From Methanobrevibacter sp. (GTDB taxonomy: Archaea > Methanobacteriota > Methanobacteria > Methanobacteriales > Methanobacteriaceae): a DNA stretch of 64,000 nucleotides. The stretch spans positions 38,654 through 102,653 of the forward strand of contig JALFJX010000027.1 of NCBI GenBank assembly GCA_022775905.1. The letters are read 5' to 3'. The position numbers and the translations under genes are program-made. The stretch's first letter is position 1; each line of letters starts with the position of its first letter. Of the stretch, positions 1 through 7,894 are shown piece by piece. Under the pieces are notes generated by a model, which was not told the origin of the DNA, ran no database searches, and saw only the letters and a program-made list of their open reading frames with translations.

Positions 1-1265
1 AAATTAGGATCAAGCTTTTTACCAGTATCTTCAATCAAAGCTATTCCACGTCCAATCATTACAAATTCATTTGGAAGAACAATGTGATTCTTAATCATTG
101 CATTTAGCAAATCTTCCATTGCACCATCCATATTCTTTAACTCAGCACCATAATAAAGATTCAATAAATCATTGATATCTGCACGCAATTCAGGAGTATT
201 CTGTGACGGTGAAATAATATCCATATAAATCAATTGTTTAATTATATTGTCAGTGTTTCCACTTATTAAAAGCAAAATAAGTTCAGCTATATTTTCCTTG
301 AAGTCCTCGCTCAATATACCAATCATACCCATATCAATGTAACATAACTTATTGTCCTGTGTCACTATAAGATTTCCAGGATGCGGGTCTGCATGGAAAT
401 ACCCATCAATTAAAATCTGTTTAAAATAAGATTTAAGGCCATAATCAGCAATTTTTCTTTTATTGATATGAGGATAATTACCTTCAATCAAATCATTAAC
501 CATTACACCCCTTATAAGTTCCATAGTGATTAGTTTTTCACTGCAGTAATCAGCGTATGCCTTTGGAATCTTAATATAATCAACATTACGGAAGTTCTTT
601 AAAATATTCTGCATATTCATTAATTCTTCTAGATAATTGATTTCCTTAAGAATTGATCTTTCAAATTCACTTATAATAGCTGGCAGATTTAATGATTTGG
701 TTGTTACAATATATCTGTCTATTCTTTTTGCTAGAAATTTCATTATTTTGATATCTGATTCAATAATTTCACGGGATTTTGGCTTTTGAACTTTAATTGC
801 AACTTCTTCACCAGTGCTTTTCAATCTAGCCTTATAAACTTGTCCAATGGATGCTGAACCTATTGGATTTTGATTAATATCAGAATATATATTTTCAATA
901 GGCTGGCCCAACTCATCTTCAATAACTTCCTTCATTTCATCAAATGGAGTGACAGGAGTGTTGTCTCTCAACTGTTCAAGCTCTTCAGCAATCTCAAGAC
1001 CTACCCAATCAGGTCTTGTACTTAACATTTGACCTAGTTTAATGTATGCAGGACCTAATTCTTCTAGTACTTTTCTAATTCTTAGTGGAACTGATTCATC
1101 CGGAAAATCATCTTCTTTTTCAAGTTTATAGTTTCTTAAAAAAGGAAATTTCCTAAAAAAAGTATTTTCCTCAATTAAATAACCAAAATCATTCTTTTTA
1201 AGAACTTTATATATCTCATTTAATCTTTTTAGATTATCATTCCTAGTACTAGCAACAACTTTCAT
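1..1265 (-). CDS. AarF/ABC1/UbiB-family protein kinase-like protein (3' end outside window)
   Basis: The gene starts at an ATG at 1263-1265 and runs off the left edge, so about 421 residues are visible and the C-terminus is missing. The family is recognised by the KxGQ signature (YIKLGQMLSTRPD, near residue 75), a lysine-bearing VAIKVQKP strand, and the catalytic-loop-like HADPHPGN with the following YIDMGMIG (about residues 291-310). ABC1/UbiB proteins are atypical kinases with ATPase activity. In bacteria and mitochondria they support ubiquinone synthesis, but methanogens lack quinones, so the substrate here is unknown and a role in membrane lipid or cofactor metabolism is only a guess. I translated the region by eye. 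The fold assignment is secure and the function is not. Confidence 0.88.
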   Translation of the reverse strand, partial: MKVVASTRNDNLKRLNEIYKVLKKNDFGYLIEENTFFRKFPFLRNYKLEKEDDFPDESVPLRIRKVLEELGPAYIKLGQMLSTRPDWVGLEIAEELEQLRDNTPVTPFDEMKEVIEDELGQPIENIYSDINQNPIGSASIGQVYKARLKSTGEEVAIKVQKPKSREIIESDIKIMKFLAKRIDRYIVTTKSLNLPAIISEFERSILKEINYLEELMNMQNILKNFRNVDYIKIPKAYADYCSEKLITMELIRGVMVNDLIEGNYPHINKRKIADYGLKSYFKQILIDGYFHADPHPGNLIVTQDNKLCYIDMGMIGILSEDFKENIAELILLLISGNTDNIIKQLIYMDIISPSQNTPELRADINDLLNLYYGAELKNMDGAMEDLLNAMIKNHIVLPNEFVMIGRGIALIEDTGKKLDPN

Positions 1266-1900
1266 TATTTAAAAATAGTAAATTATAATATTTATTCTTT
1301 TAGAATATCTGTAAAAAAAATAATTAATGTTGAAAGATTGTTTTTTATTTAATAAAAAATATGGTTTATCAGGCAGAATAAAAGAGAAAACAACCTTTCA
1401 TTTTGGAGATAGAATATCTTAAAGAAAAACATTAAGTTCGGAAAAAGGTTGACATGTAAAGTGATAATACTTTAAGATAATCATCTTGATTATTAATATT
1501 TGTTCGATAGTATATAAACCTTTCGTACATATACAAATGAATTTTATTTATGAAATTTTTCAATTAAATATTATAATCGAAAATGGCTGATTTTTGAAAA
1601 ATTATAATATAATACAATCTTTCCTAAGTTTTAGAGAATTATCTTAAATTTTATTAATTTAAAAGGTATTTTTTTTGAGGTTGACATAATAATCTTTAAG
1701 TATAAAACTTAAGACAATCTCTTTTGAGAATAAAAATATGATATTCCAATGAATAATGCATATTTTTTAAGAGTTTTCATTTAAGACAACTCTTACAATA
1801 ATTAATATTTGTTTGTTATTATAAAAACATTTTATCACTTATCAAGGGTGACAAATAGTATTATAAAAAATAAAAAAAATAAAAAAAGAGTTTATTAATT
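1266..1900. promoter_or_regulatory. 635-bp gene-free region with repeated promoter-like elements
   Basis: No convincing coding gene is present. Two 49-bp blocks, 1471-1519 and 1780-1828, match at roughly three quarters of positions. Each starts TTTAAGA, contains an identical TTAATATTTGTT core, and ends in a TATA-like A/T run followed by AAAAC or AAAC. Related TTAAGACAAT-type half sites occur near 1709 and, inverted, near 1632. The string GGTTGACAT occurs at about 1447 and 1679. Both blocks read as plus-strand promoters, yet the next gene (1901-2617) is on the other strand. They may drive small RNAs or be remnants of a duplicated regulatory region. No transcript can be proven from sequence. 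Confidence 0.4.
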
Positions 1901-2617
1901 CTAAGCATTAGAATATAATAAACCAGATGCTCTGTAAGCAACAAATAAGAAGTAGATTTCAAATATCCCACTTAAAATTAATGAAATAGTAGATCCAGCA
2001 TCACCTAAGCTAGCAATTGCAGCAAAAATAACTCCTGCAATAATACATACAATAGCTAATAATACAATAAGAGCTAGGATTTTTAATATTCCTACTCTAC
2101 TGATATCAGCAATAGCTTCAGGAATGTTTAAAGCATCGGATAAATTTTCATTTTTAGCTAATCTGCATTGTGCCATGAATAAAGTGAATGCAAATACAAT
2201 AATAACAATTAATCCAATGATTGAACCTACAAGTCCTAATAATTTACCTAAAATATATGTAACAACAAAAGGAATGATCATGTAGACAACATTTACAACA
2301 AATAATTTTAAACCATTGATTGCTTGTCTTACAACATCTACTTCAGGACCTCTGTTTTCTCTGTTAATTCCGAATTTTACAATATCCAAACAGTACCCTT
2401 CAATTACTAAAAATATGATTAAAGCAATGATTAATCCTATAACTGCAATTCCTCCACCAACTAACCAGTGGTCTGTAGCGAAACTTGCAATAGTACCCAC
2501 ACCAGTAAAAGTAAGAACAATTGCAGCGATTACTCCAAGAATTACATAAATAATAAGTGCTTTAACGTTATTTAATGGGTATGCCAAAGCATCCCCTAAA
2601 ATTTCACTTAATTCCAT
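1901..2617 (-). CDS. DUF4013 multi-pass membrane protein
   Basis: A 238-residue integral membrane protein of the DUF4013 type, which is common in Methanobrevibacter and has no assigned function. Hydrophobic segments lie around residues 19-43, 53-75, 105-130, 132-155, 180-205 and 215-235. A conserved stretch with AQCRLAKNENLSDALN lies between segments. I placed the start at the internal ATG at 2615-2617 because AGAGG sits 8 bases upstream of it. An upstream in-frame start would add 11 residues without a comparable site. The gene stands alone, facing the gene-free region on its 3' side. Confidence 0.8.
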   Translation of the reverse strand: MELSEILGDALAYPLNNVKALIIYVILGVIAAIVLTFTGVGTIASFATDHWLVGGGIAVIGLIIALIIFLVIEGYCLDIVKFGINRENRGPEVDVVRQAINGLKLFVVNVVYMIIPFVVTYILGKLLGLVGSIIGLIVIIVFAFTLFMAQCRLAKNENLSDALNIPEAIADISRVGILKILALIVLLAIVCIIAGVIFAAIASLGDAGSTISLILSGIFEIYFLFVAYRASGLLYSNA

Positions 2618-2754
2618 TTTTAATACCTCTTTTAAATTTTTTTGATTCACTCCATGATATTTTAAAAAAATATAAAGAATACATATATATTCTATTTAGT
2701 AATATATAAAATAAATTACAAAATTTAATTTTATTTATAAAGGAGCATTTTAAA

Positions 2755-3207
2755 ATGAAATTTGATCATTTATGGAAAGATTTTTATTCCCAAAATTGGT
2801 TTATAGTGTAACTGAAGGCCCTCTTTCAGACAAAAGAATGCCAACAGCAATGATTTATACTATGAATGTGACTGAAGAATTCTGTCAGGAAAACTACGAT
2901 TTCACTCTTGATTCATTAGAAACAGTTATTGGAAACATGTTCACCAAACCATATTCCTAAAAGCATACAATACATATCAGTTTAAGGATTACAGCAAATA
3001 TAAAAATGATATTTTCAAGGAAAGTGAAAAAGCAAAACATAGGGATGAACAATTCCCCGTTGATTTAAAAAATGCTTTCGAATTAGGTATTAAAATAGCT
3101 GAAGATGCACAAAATAAAAAAATGATAAAATCAATGAATTTTGGAATTCTGAATTGTGCAAATATGAAAACGATTGCTTAAGAAAAAACAATATATTTGA
3201 CATCTAA
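2755..3207 (+). pseudogene. Decayed flavodoxin-family oxidoreductase (C-terminal half)
   Basis: Only the C-terminal half of a flavodoxin/NADPH-dependent FMN reductase-like protein remains. It is spread over several frames: an ATG at 2755 behind AAGGAG, then ERFLFPKLVYSVTEGPL and PTAMIYTMNVTEEFC in a second frame, then YQFKDYSKYKNDIFKESEKA in another, and finally FWNSELCKYENDC in yet another. The order and spacing match the end of flavodoxin-family proteins (PTxxIYTMNVTEE, DTYQFKDYSKY). The N-terminal flavin-binding part is absent. At least three frameshifts make a working product very unlikely. A further short open stretch, about 3211-3281, encodes APSEKIIEIIDRYQIKE and may be the tail of another lost gene. 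Confidence 0.75.
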
Positions 3208-3295
3208 TAACATATGTTGATGTTCAGGCACCTTCAGAAAAAATAATTGAAATCATTGACAGATACCAAATTAAAGAATAATTCCATTGAATTAT

Positions 3296-3778
3296 TCACT
3301 TATTTTTTCCCAATTCACCTAATGTATCTCCACTTATTCTAAATACTGTCCAGTCTTTCATCGGTTCAGCACCAAGAGACAAGTAAAAATCAATGCTTGG
3401 CTGGTTCCAGTTAAGACACCACCACTCCAATCTCCCACAGCCTCTTTCAACTGCAATTTCTGCCAATGTTTTAATTAATCCCTTACCATAACCTTTTCCA
3501 CGATATTCCGGCTTTACGAACAAATCTTCAAGATAAATTCCTGCACGACCCAAAAATGTTGAGAAATTATGGAAAAACAATGCAAAACCAACTTCATTGT
3601 CATCTTCAAGTGCAAATATCACTTCTGCAACCTTTTTATCGAAGATCCATTCGTTCAATAGTTCTTCTGTTGCAATAACTTCATCAAGCATTTTTTCATA
3701 TTCAGCCAATTCTTTAATGAATTCTAAAATTAAAGGCAAATCTTCCTTTTTGGCAAATCTATAAGAAAACTGAGACAT
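3296..3778 (-). CDS. GNAT acetyltransferase, diamine (SAT)-like
   Basis: A 160-residue GCN5-related N-acetyltransferase. Its layout follows spermidine/spermine N1-acetyltransferases closely: IKELAEYEKMLDEV near residue 20, LEDLFVKPEYRGKGYGKGL around residues 83-101 (the RGxGxG acetyl-CoA pyrophosphate loop), and NWNQPSIDFYLSLGA near residue 124. Likely substrates are polyamines or other small amines in the cytoplasm. The assignment to polyamines is by overall resemblance only. The gene lies alone between two decayed genes and is itself intact, with a length normal for the family. Confidence 0.85.
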   Translation of the reverse strand: MSQFSYRFAKKEDLPLILEFIKELAEYEKMLDEVIATEELLNEWIFDKKVAEVIFALEDDNEVGFALFFHNFSTFLGRAGIYLEDLFVKPEYRGKGYGKGLIKTLAEIAVERGCGRLEWWCLNWNQPSIDFYLSLGAEPMKDWTVFRISGDTLGELGKNK

Positions 3779-3855
3779 AATATCACCTAATCAATATTAT
3801 GTTAATTAAAATACGATATAAAATTTATGAAAATAAAAAAAAAGAAAAAAAAGAT

Positions 3856-4179
3856 TTAGATTTCAAATTGTTTTGCTGGCTCTCCTGAAAAATCAGCAAT
3901 AGTAGCTTTACCAGAAATAGTAAACACTTCACTCATCTGTAAATTCCACTTCACCTGCAATTCTTAACCATGCAAATTCAGGATTTGCTGCTGTAAGTTC
4001 AAATTTAAGGTTTGCTTCCAATTCTTTAAACATTGGCTTTTGGTTGCTTGTACAAAAGTAAGGTTTTCCATTTCTTCAAAGTAATACATGATTGGTCTTA
4101 CTTTTGCCTGACCATCTAATCCTAAAGTTGCTAAGTATTCTACAGGGTTTTCGCTTAAAAATTTAATTACTTCATTCAT
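3856..4179 (-). pseudogene. Frameshifted pyridoxamine-5'-phosphate-oxidase-like flavoprotein
   Basis: The start at 4179 reads MNEVIKFLSENPVEYLATL and GQAKVRPIMYYFEE, typical of the N-terminus of small PPOX-family FMN proteins. A base is then lost near 4075: the next frame continues correctly as NGKPYFCTSNQKPMFKELE through EFAWLRIAGEVEFTDE. A second shift near 3935 leads to VFTISGKATIADFSGEPAKQFEI and a stop at 3856-3858. Restoring both shifts gives a normal product of about 107 residues. The gene is divergent from an HxlR regulator, the usual arrangement for a regulator and its redox target gene. Either the gene is dead or two sequencing errors occur in it. Confidence 0.8.
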
Positions 4180-4295
4180 AATAATATTCTCCTTAACAGT
4201 TTTTAATTTAAGTAAATGAAATTAAATAGAAATATTTAACCATTTAAGTTCACTCGACAAGTTATATTATGTATAGACATTAATAAATAGATTTT

Positions 4296-4346
4296 GTAAC
4301 TAAAAAATAACTGAGTAACCGTTTGGTAACTAAAAAAGATTTATAT
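4296..4346 (+). promoter_or_regulatory. HxlR promoter with direct repeats (putative operator)
   Basis: The 12-mer GTAACTAAAAAA occurs at 4296-4307 and 4326-4337, 30 bp apart, with a third GTAACC at 4315-4320 between them. A TATA-like TTTATATG follows at about 4339-4346, some 25 bp before the hxlR-type start at 4370. Three turns of spacing between identical half sites just upstream of the promoter suggests binding of the HxlR-family dimer that is encoded next to it. This is inference from position and repetition. Confidence 0.45.
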
Positions 4347-4369
4347 GTTTCAATATTATACAATTAATC

Positions 4370-4753
4370 ATGAGTTCTAAGTCAGGTATGGAATGTCCAA
4401 TAAATAAAGCAGTCGAGTTGTTTAATAAAAAATGGACCATTCAATTAATAAGAGACATGTTCTTTGGAAAAAAGCAGTTCAAAGACTTCCAGGAAGATAA
4501 ACCTAACTTAAGCAATAAAGTTTTATCCCAACGCCTCAAAGAAATGGAAGAAAAAGGACTAATCGAAAAAAGAATAATAAACACATCACCAGTATCTACA
4601 GAATACCACTTAACAGAGTACGGTAAAAAATCAAATAAAGTAATTTATGAGTTGGCGGCTTTCATTGTAGAAAGTCCAAACTATCCAGAATATAAAAATA
4701 ATAAAGAAGAACTCAAAAAAACTTTTGAGACTACTTTAAATATAAAAAATTAA
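4370..4753 (+). CDS. HxlR-family winged-helix transcriptional regulator
   Basis: A 127-residue protein with the HxlR signature: an N-terminal cysteine in MECPINKAVELFNKKWT, then a winged helix with IRDMFFGKKQFKDFQ, LSNKVLSQRLKEMEEKGLIEK as the recognition helix region, and the STEYHLTEYGKK wing. Many HxlR proteins sense electrophiles or redox state through the conserved cysteine (C9 here). An alternative start at the second Met (residue 7) is possible because no strong ribosome site decides it, and the transcript could be leaderless. It is divergent from a broken PPOX-like gene, its probable former target, and abuts the next gene tail to tail. Confidence 0.88.
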   Translation: MSSKSGMECPINKAVELFNKKWTIQLIRDMFFGKKQFKDFQEDKPNLSNKVLSQRLKEMEEKGLIEKRIINTSPVSTEYHLTEYGKKSNKVIYELAAFIVESPNYPEYKNNKEELKKTFETTLNIKN

Positions 4754-6208
4754 TTAAAATTTGTAATGTATCTTGTGTAACTTATACAAGCATACAGAAC
4801 TACTTGAAGGGAATGCATAAATCATTTCATCAAGCTCTTCCAAAGTTATTTTTTTATTGATAATGAATGTAAACATGTTTGCTACGTTTTCTGCATCTGC
4901 TGCATATATTTCAGCACCTACAATATTCAATTCCTTATCAACAATTACTTTTACTTCAGCTGTTTTATCATTTTTAAGTTCAATAGAATATGAATTACCA
5001 TATCTTATTGTGTGAACCTCATATTCATCGCTTTTATCTGCAATGTATGCTGGAACACCGACTGTTGCTATTCTTGGTATTGTATATGCAACTGCAGGCA
5101 CTACAGGATATTTGATTTCATCAGCTTCACCCAATAGCTCTTTTGCGAGATATTTTGAGTGATGTATTGCAACGGTTACGAGTTTAGCTATTCCTGTATC
5201 TGCAACATCTCCTGATGCATATATGTTTGGAACAGCAGTCTGCAGGTGTCCATTTACCTTGATTCCTTTACTTGTGTATGTCAATCCTACATTTTCAAGG
5301 CCAATATCTTCAACATTTGCTTCCCTTCCCATAGCTGCAATTACATAATCCCCAGTTATGCTTTCACCATTCTCAAGGTTGACTGTAAATGCATTATCAT
5401 AAGCTTTATTGTCTATTTTTGCTTCTGGATCTCTTAGGAATTCATCACAGTTAATTGAATTTTCAACATTTGCAACTTTAGCTTCAGGATTATCGATTAT
5501 GACACTTTCATCCTTAATGACTTCTTTTACTGTCTGGTTGAAATGGAAACGAATATTTTTCTTCTTTAGGATTTCAATTACATTTTGCACATATGGCTGG
5601 TGGAAGTACTTTAATGCCATGTTTCCACGAATTATAACATCTGCTTCAAGTCCTGCTTCTGCAAGTATTGATGCAAACTCCATACCAACAAATCCTGCAC
5701 CAATTATGATTGCATGCTTTGGAAGCTCTGCAATATCTAAAAAGTCAGTGCTGTCATGCAAGTATTCCTTACCTTTAATGTCTGGAATGACTGGTTTTAA
5801 ACCTGTACATATTACAATTTTATCTGTTGTGAAGGTTTCATCGCCCACTTTTACTGTGTGTTCATCCACAATCACTCCTTTTCCATGTGCAACATCCAAG
5901 TCATATTCCTTGAATTTGCCATCTAAAAATTCAGCCATTCCTGAAATACGTTTCTGTTTGTATTTCATTAAATCCGGCCAGCTGACTTCAAAGTTGCCTG
6001 CTTTTCCCACACCCTCAAAATTGTCAGCTAATGCTTTGATTTCATATGGTGCATCAAGCAGTGCCTTTGAGTTGCAACCTCTGTTTGCACATGCTCCACC
6101 GAAAAGGCTTTCTTCTATAATTAATATTTTAAGACCTGCTTTTCTTAAGAAACGGCCTCCTTGCCATGCTGCATTTCCACTTCCAATATAAATGACATCA
6201 TAATCCAT
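4754..6208 (-). CDS. Class I pyridine nucleotide-disulfide oxidoreductase-like flavoprotein
   Basis: A 484-residue FAD/NAD(P) flavoprotein. The FAD motif is IYIGSGNAAWQGGRFL. The redox-active disulfide motif is GGACANRGCNSKALL (CX4C, about residues 40-45), the second dinucleotide motif is IIGAGFVGMEFASIL, and VYASGDV binds the FAD ribityl side. Relatives reduce lipoamide, glutathione or mycothiol. The C-terminal end is odd: where class I enzymes have a HAHPT..E active-site base, this protein reads IYAFPSSSS, so the His-Glu pair is missing. The CX4C is kept, so it may use another proton donor or substrate. The start has GAGG 9 bases upstream. The substrate is unknown. Confidence 0.8.
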   Translation of the reverse strand: MDYDVIYIGSGNAAWQGGRFLRKAGLKILIIEESLFGGACANRGCNSKALLDAPYEIKALADNFEGVGKAGNFEVSWPDLMKYKQKRISGMAEFLDGKFKEYDLDVAHGKGVIVDEHTVKVGDETFTTDKIVICTGLKPVIPDIKGKEYLHDSTDFLDIAELPKHAIIIGAGFVGMEFASILAEAGLEADVIIRGNMALKYFHQPYVQNVIEILKKKNIRFHFNQTVKEVIKDESVIIDNPEAKVANVENSINCDEFLRDPEAKIDNKAYDNAFTVNLENGESITGDYVIAAMGREANVEDIGLENVGLTYTSKGIKVNGHLQTAVPNIYASGDVADTGIAKLVTVAIHHSKYLAKELLGEADEIKYPVVPAVAYTIPRIATVGVPAYIADKSDEYEVHTIRYGNSYSIELKNDKTAEVKVIVDKELNIVGAEIYAADAENVANMFTFIINKKITLEELDEMIYAFPSSSSVCLYKLHKIHYKF

Positions 6209-6258
6209 AAAATTAACCTCTGAATTAAAATTTTATTTAAAATATTATAAGTTATTAT

Positions 6259-6942
6259 CTAAATATTTTCAGCAATCATGCCGAAGAGATCTTTTGTTTT
6301 CATAGTTATCATAAATTCCCATACATCTTCAGGTACTTCATATACAAATGTCGGATACCCTGCATTGGCTATCGGCTTTGATACCAAAACTGCAGATGTT
6401 GACTTGTATGTTTCACCACCCGTTACTGGATAATAATTAAAATCACTTGAATCTTCTATATTTTGTGCTATCCTAACTGATGCATCATCCATTGCAGGAG
6501 TTGCTACATAGAATCCTTCACCATATTCAGGAATATGAGAATGGCTTATTACTACTGCATCAGCATCACTGGCTGTTACATTAGGATTTACATAGTCATG
6601 AACCAGACTTTCACCATTTGCTCTTCCTTGACTGTAATCCTGTGCATCCTGTGTAACAGTAACCTTATAATGGATTATTTTGACGTTATCACCTGCAAAC
6701 TGTTTTGCAGCATTGATTTCAGGGTCAATTGCAAGTGTTTCTCTTGGATGGATTCCAGTTATTAATGCAATACAGTTAGTAGCATTTGGATTTCCATAAA
6801 TTCCAACTTCTACAGTACCTATGTTTGTATCTGCAATTGTTGCATAATTAGCATCAGGTATGAAAAGTCCACTTCCAGAAACGAAAATAGCTCCAAAAAT
6901 TAAAAAAAGAAGAATAATTATTATTTTTGTTTTTCTCTTCAA
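6259..6942 (-). CDS. Secreted or membrane-anchored protein with M14-peptidase-like zinc motif
   Basis: A 227-residue protein with an N-terminal hydrophobic segment (residues 7-24) that serves as signal or anchor, so the rest lies outside the membrane. No family was recognised with certainty. Residues around 65-70 read ITGIHPRE, an HxxE pair. A later histidine cluster lies in AVVISHSH (about 135) and a glutamate in FVYEVPE (about 207). This His-x-x-Glu, His, Glu order is that of zinc carboxypeptidase/aspartoacylase (M14-like) folds. If correct, it may trim peptides or cell-wall cross-links (pseudomurein) outside the cell. That role is inference. Confidence 0.55.
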   Translation of the reverse strand: MKRKTKIIIILLFLIFGAIFVSGSGLFIPDANYATIADTNIGTVEVGIYGNPNATNCIALITGIHPRETLAIDPEINAAKQFAGDNVKIIHYKVTVTQDAQDYSQGRANGESLVHDYVNPNVTASDADAVVISHSHIPEYGEGFYVATPAMDDASVRIAQNIEDSSDFNYYPVTGGETYKSTSAVLVSKPIANAGYPTFVYEVPEDVWEFMITMKTKDLFGMIAENI

Positions 6943-7001
6943 GCTTTCACCTTTTTAGAATTCAAATAATAACTATTAAAGTTTAAAAAAAGAAAAAGGA
7001 A

Positions 7002-7289
7002 TTAGAATTTAAAGAATTCCTTACTCCATTTGATTTTGTGTTTTAAATCTTGAACTTCCATTTCATAGGTTTTTTCGGAATCACCATAGTTTTCGTCCAA
7101 GTTTTCAGCTTTAGCGTCAACATCAACTTCAAGTAAACCAGATTTTTCTAGTTTTTCAATTTCAGGCAATGCTTTTTCTTTCAATTCAAAAAGCATGTCA
7201 ATAGCTTGACCAACAGTAATGTTTTGTGCTTCCAGTTGTTTCACTTTTTCCATTTGTTCATCAGTTAATTCTATTTCCATTTTACTCAT
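7002..7289 (-). CDS. Small acidic coiled-coil-like protein, unknown
   Basis: A 95-residue hypothetical protein rich in Glu and Lys, predicted mostly helical: ELTDEQMEKVKQLEAQNITV at the start, then a long charged helix, and a basic-aromatic tail (KHKIKWSKEFFKF). ATG at 7289 is preceded by GAGGT about 7 bases upstream, which supports it as a true gene. I do not recognise the family. It stands alone, with its 5' end facing a MarR regulator across about 146 bp. Confidence 0.6.
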   Translation of the reverse strand: MSKMEIELTDEQMEKVKQLEAQNITVGQAIDMLFELKEKALPEIEKLEKSGLLEVDVDAKAENLDENYGDSEKTYEMEVQDLKHKIKWSKEFFKF

Positions 7290-7378
7290 AGTCCTACCTC
7301 ATAAAACAATTATAAATTATTTATATATTTAGCAATATTCATTTAAATATTTTTTAGTAATAATGTTTCATTCATAAC

Positions 7379-7405
7379 TGTTTCAAAAGAAACATTTATA
7401 GTATA
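7379..7405 (+). promoter_or_regulatory. MarR promoter with inverted repeat operator
   Basis: TGTTTCAAAAGAAACA at 7379-7394 is an inverted repeat with 6-bp arms and a 4-bp spacer. It runs directly into a TATA-like TTTATAGTATA (about 7396-7405). Another TGTTTC half site lies 15 bp upstream (7364-7369). The repeat sits where archaeal BRE/TATA factors bind, so the MarR protein encoded 40 bp downstream probably represses its own operon here. The operator assignment is inference. Confidence 0.5.
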
Positions 7406-7435
7406 TTATTTAAATATGATAAATCAGGTGAAAAA

Positions 7436-7873
7436 ATGGATAATAATCCCGATGTTTTTGACAATGCTCCACTGATTGGATGGATTCATAACATCTCCAA
7501 AAATCAATTGAAATATTTAAATTCACGAATCCAGGAACTAAACTTGAACCGTGAAATAAGATATATAATGATGATTTATGACAATCCTAACTGCTCACAG
7601 GACGATTTGGTCAATATTTACGGCGAAAGCAAAGCAAATATGGCAAAAGCACTGAAAAAACTGGAAGAAGATGGATATATCATTAGAGAAGTGAATCCTG
7701 AAAACAGACGCAAATATATGTTAAAAACTACAGAAAAAGCCGACGCATTAGTTCCAAAGATACGACAGATTTCCCTGGACTGGGAAGAGCAGGTTGGAAT
7801 TAGTGAGGAAGATATTGAATTAAAAGAAAAAATCAGACAAATAGCCATCAACGGCATGAAACTTATCGACTAA
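7436..7873 (+). CDS. MarR-family transcriptional regulator
   Basis: A 145-residue MarR-type winged-helix protein: helical N-terminus for dimerisation, a helix-turn-helix with NCSQDDLVNIYGESKANMAKALKKLE split as scaffold and recognition helices (about residues 55-82), and a DGYIIREVNPENRRKY wing with the usual R-x-N-R-R-K pattern. It is followed after 21 bp by an MFS exporter, so it most likely controls that exporter in response to a small toxic compound. An inverted repeat lies over its own promoter. Confidence 0.9.
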   Translation: MDNNPDVFDNAPLIGWIHNISKNQLKYLNSRIQELNLNREIRYIMMIYDNPNCSQDDLVNIYGESKANMAKALKKLEEDGYIIREVNPENRRKYMLKTTEKADALVPKIRQISLDWEEQVGISEEDIELKEKIRQIAINGMKLID

Positions 7874-7894
7874 TAAATTAAAAGAGGAGAAATA

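Noticed and set aside
5246..6191. Long plus-strand open frames opposite the disulfide reductase-like gene
   Set aside because: Composition and lack of promoter or ribosome site mark them as shadows of the real flavoprotein gene.
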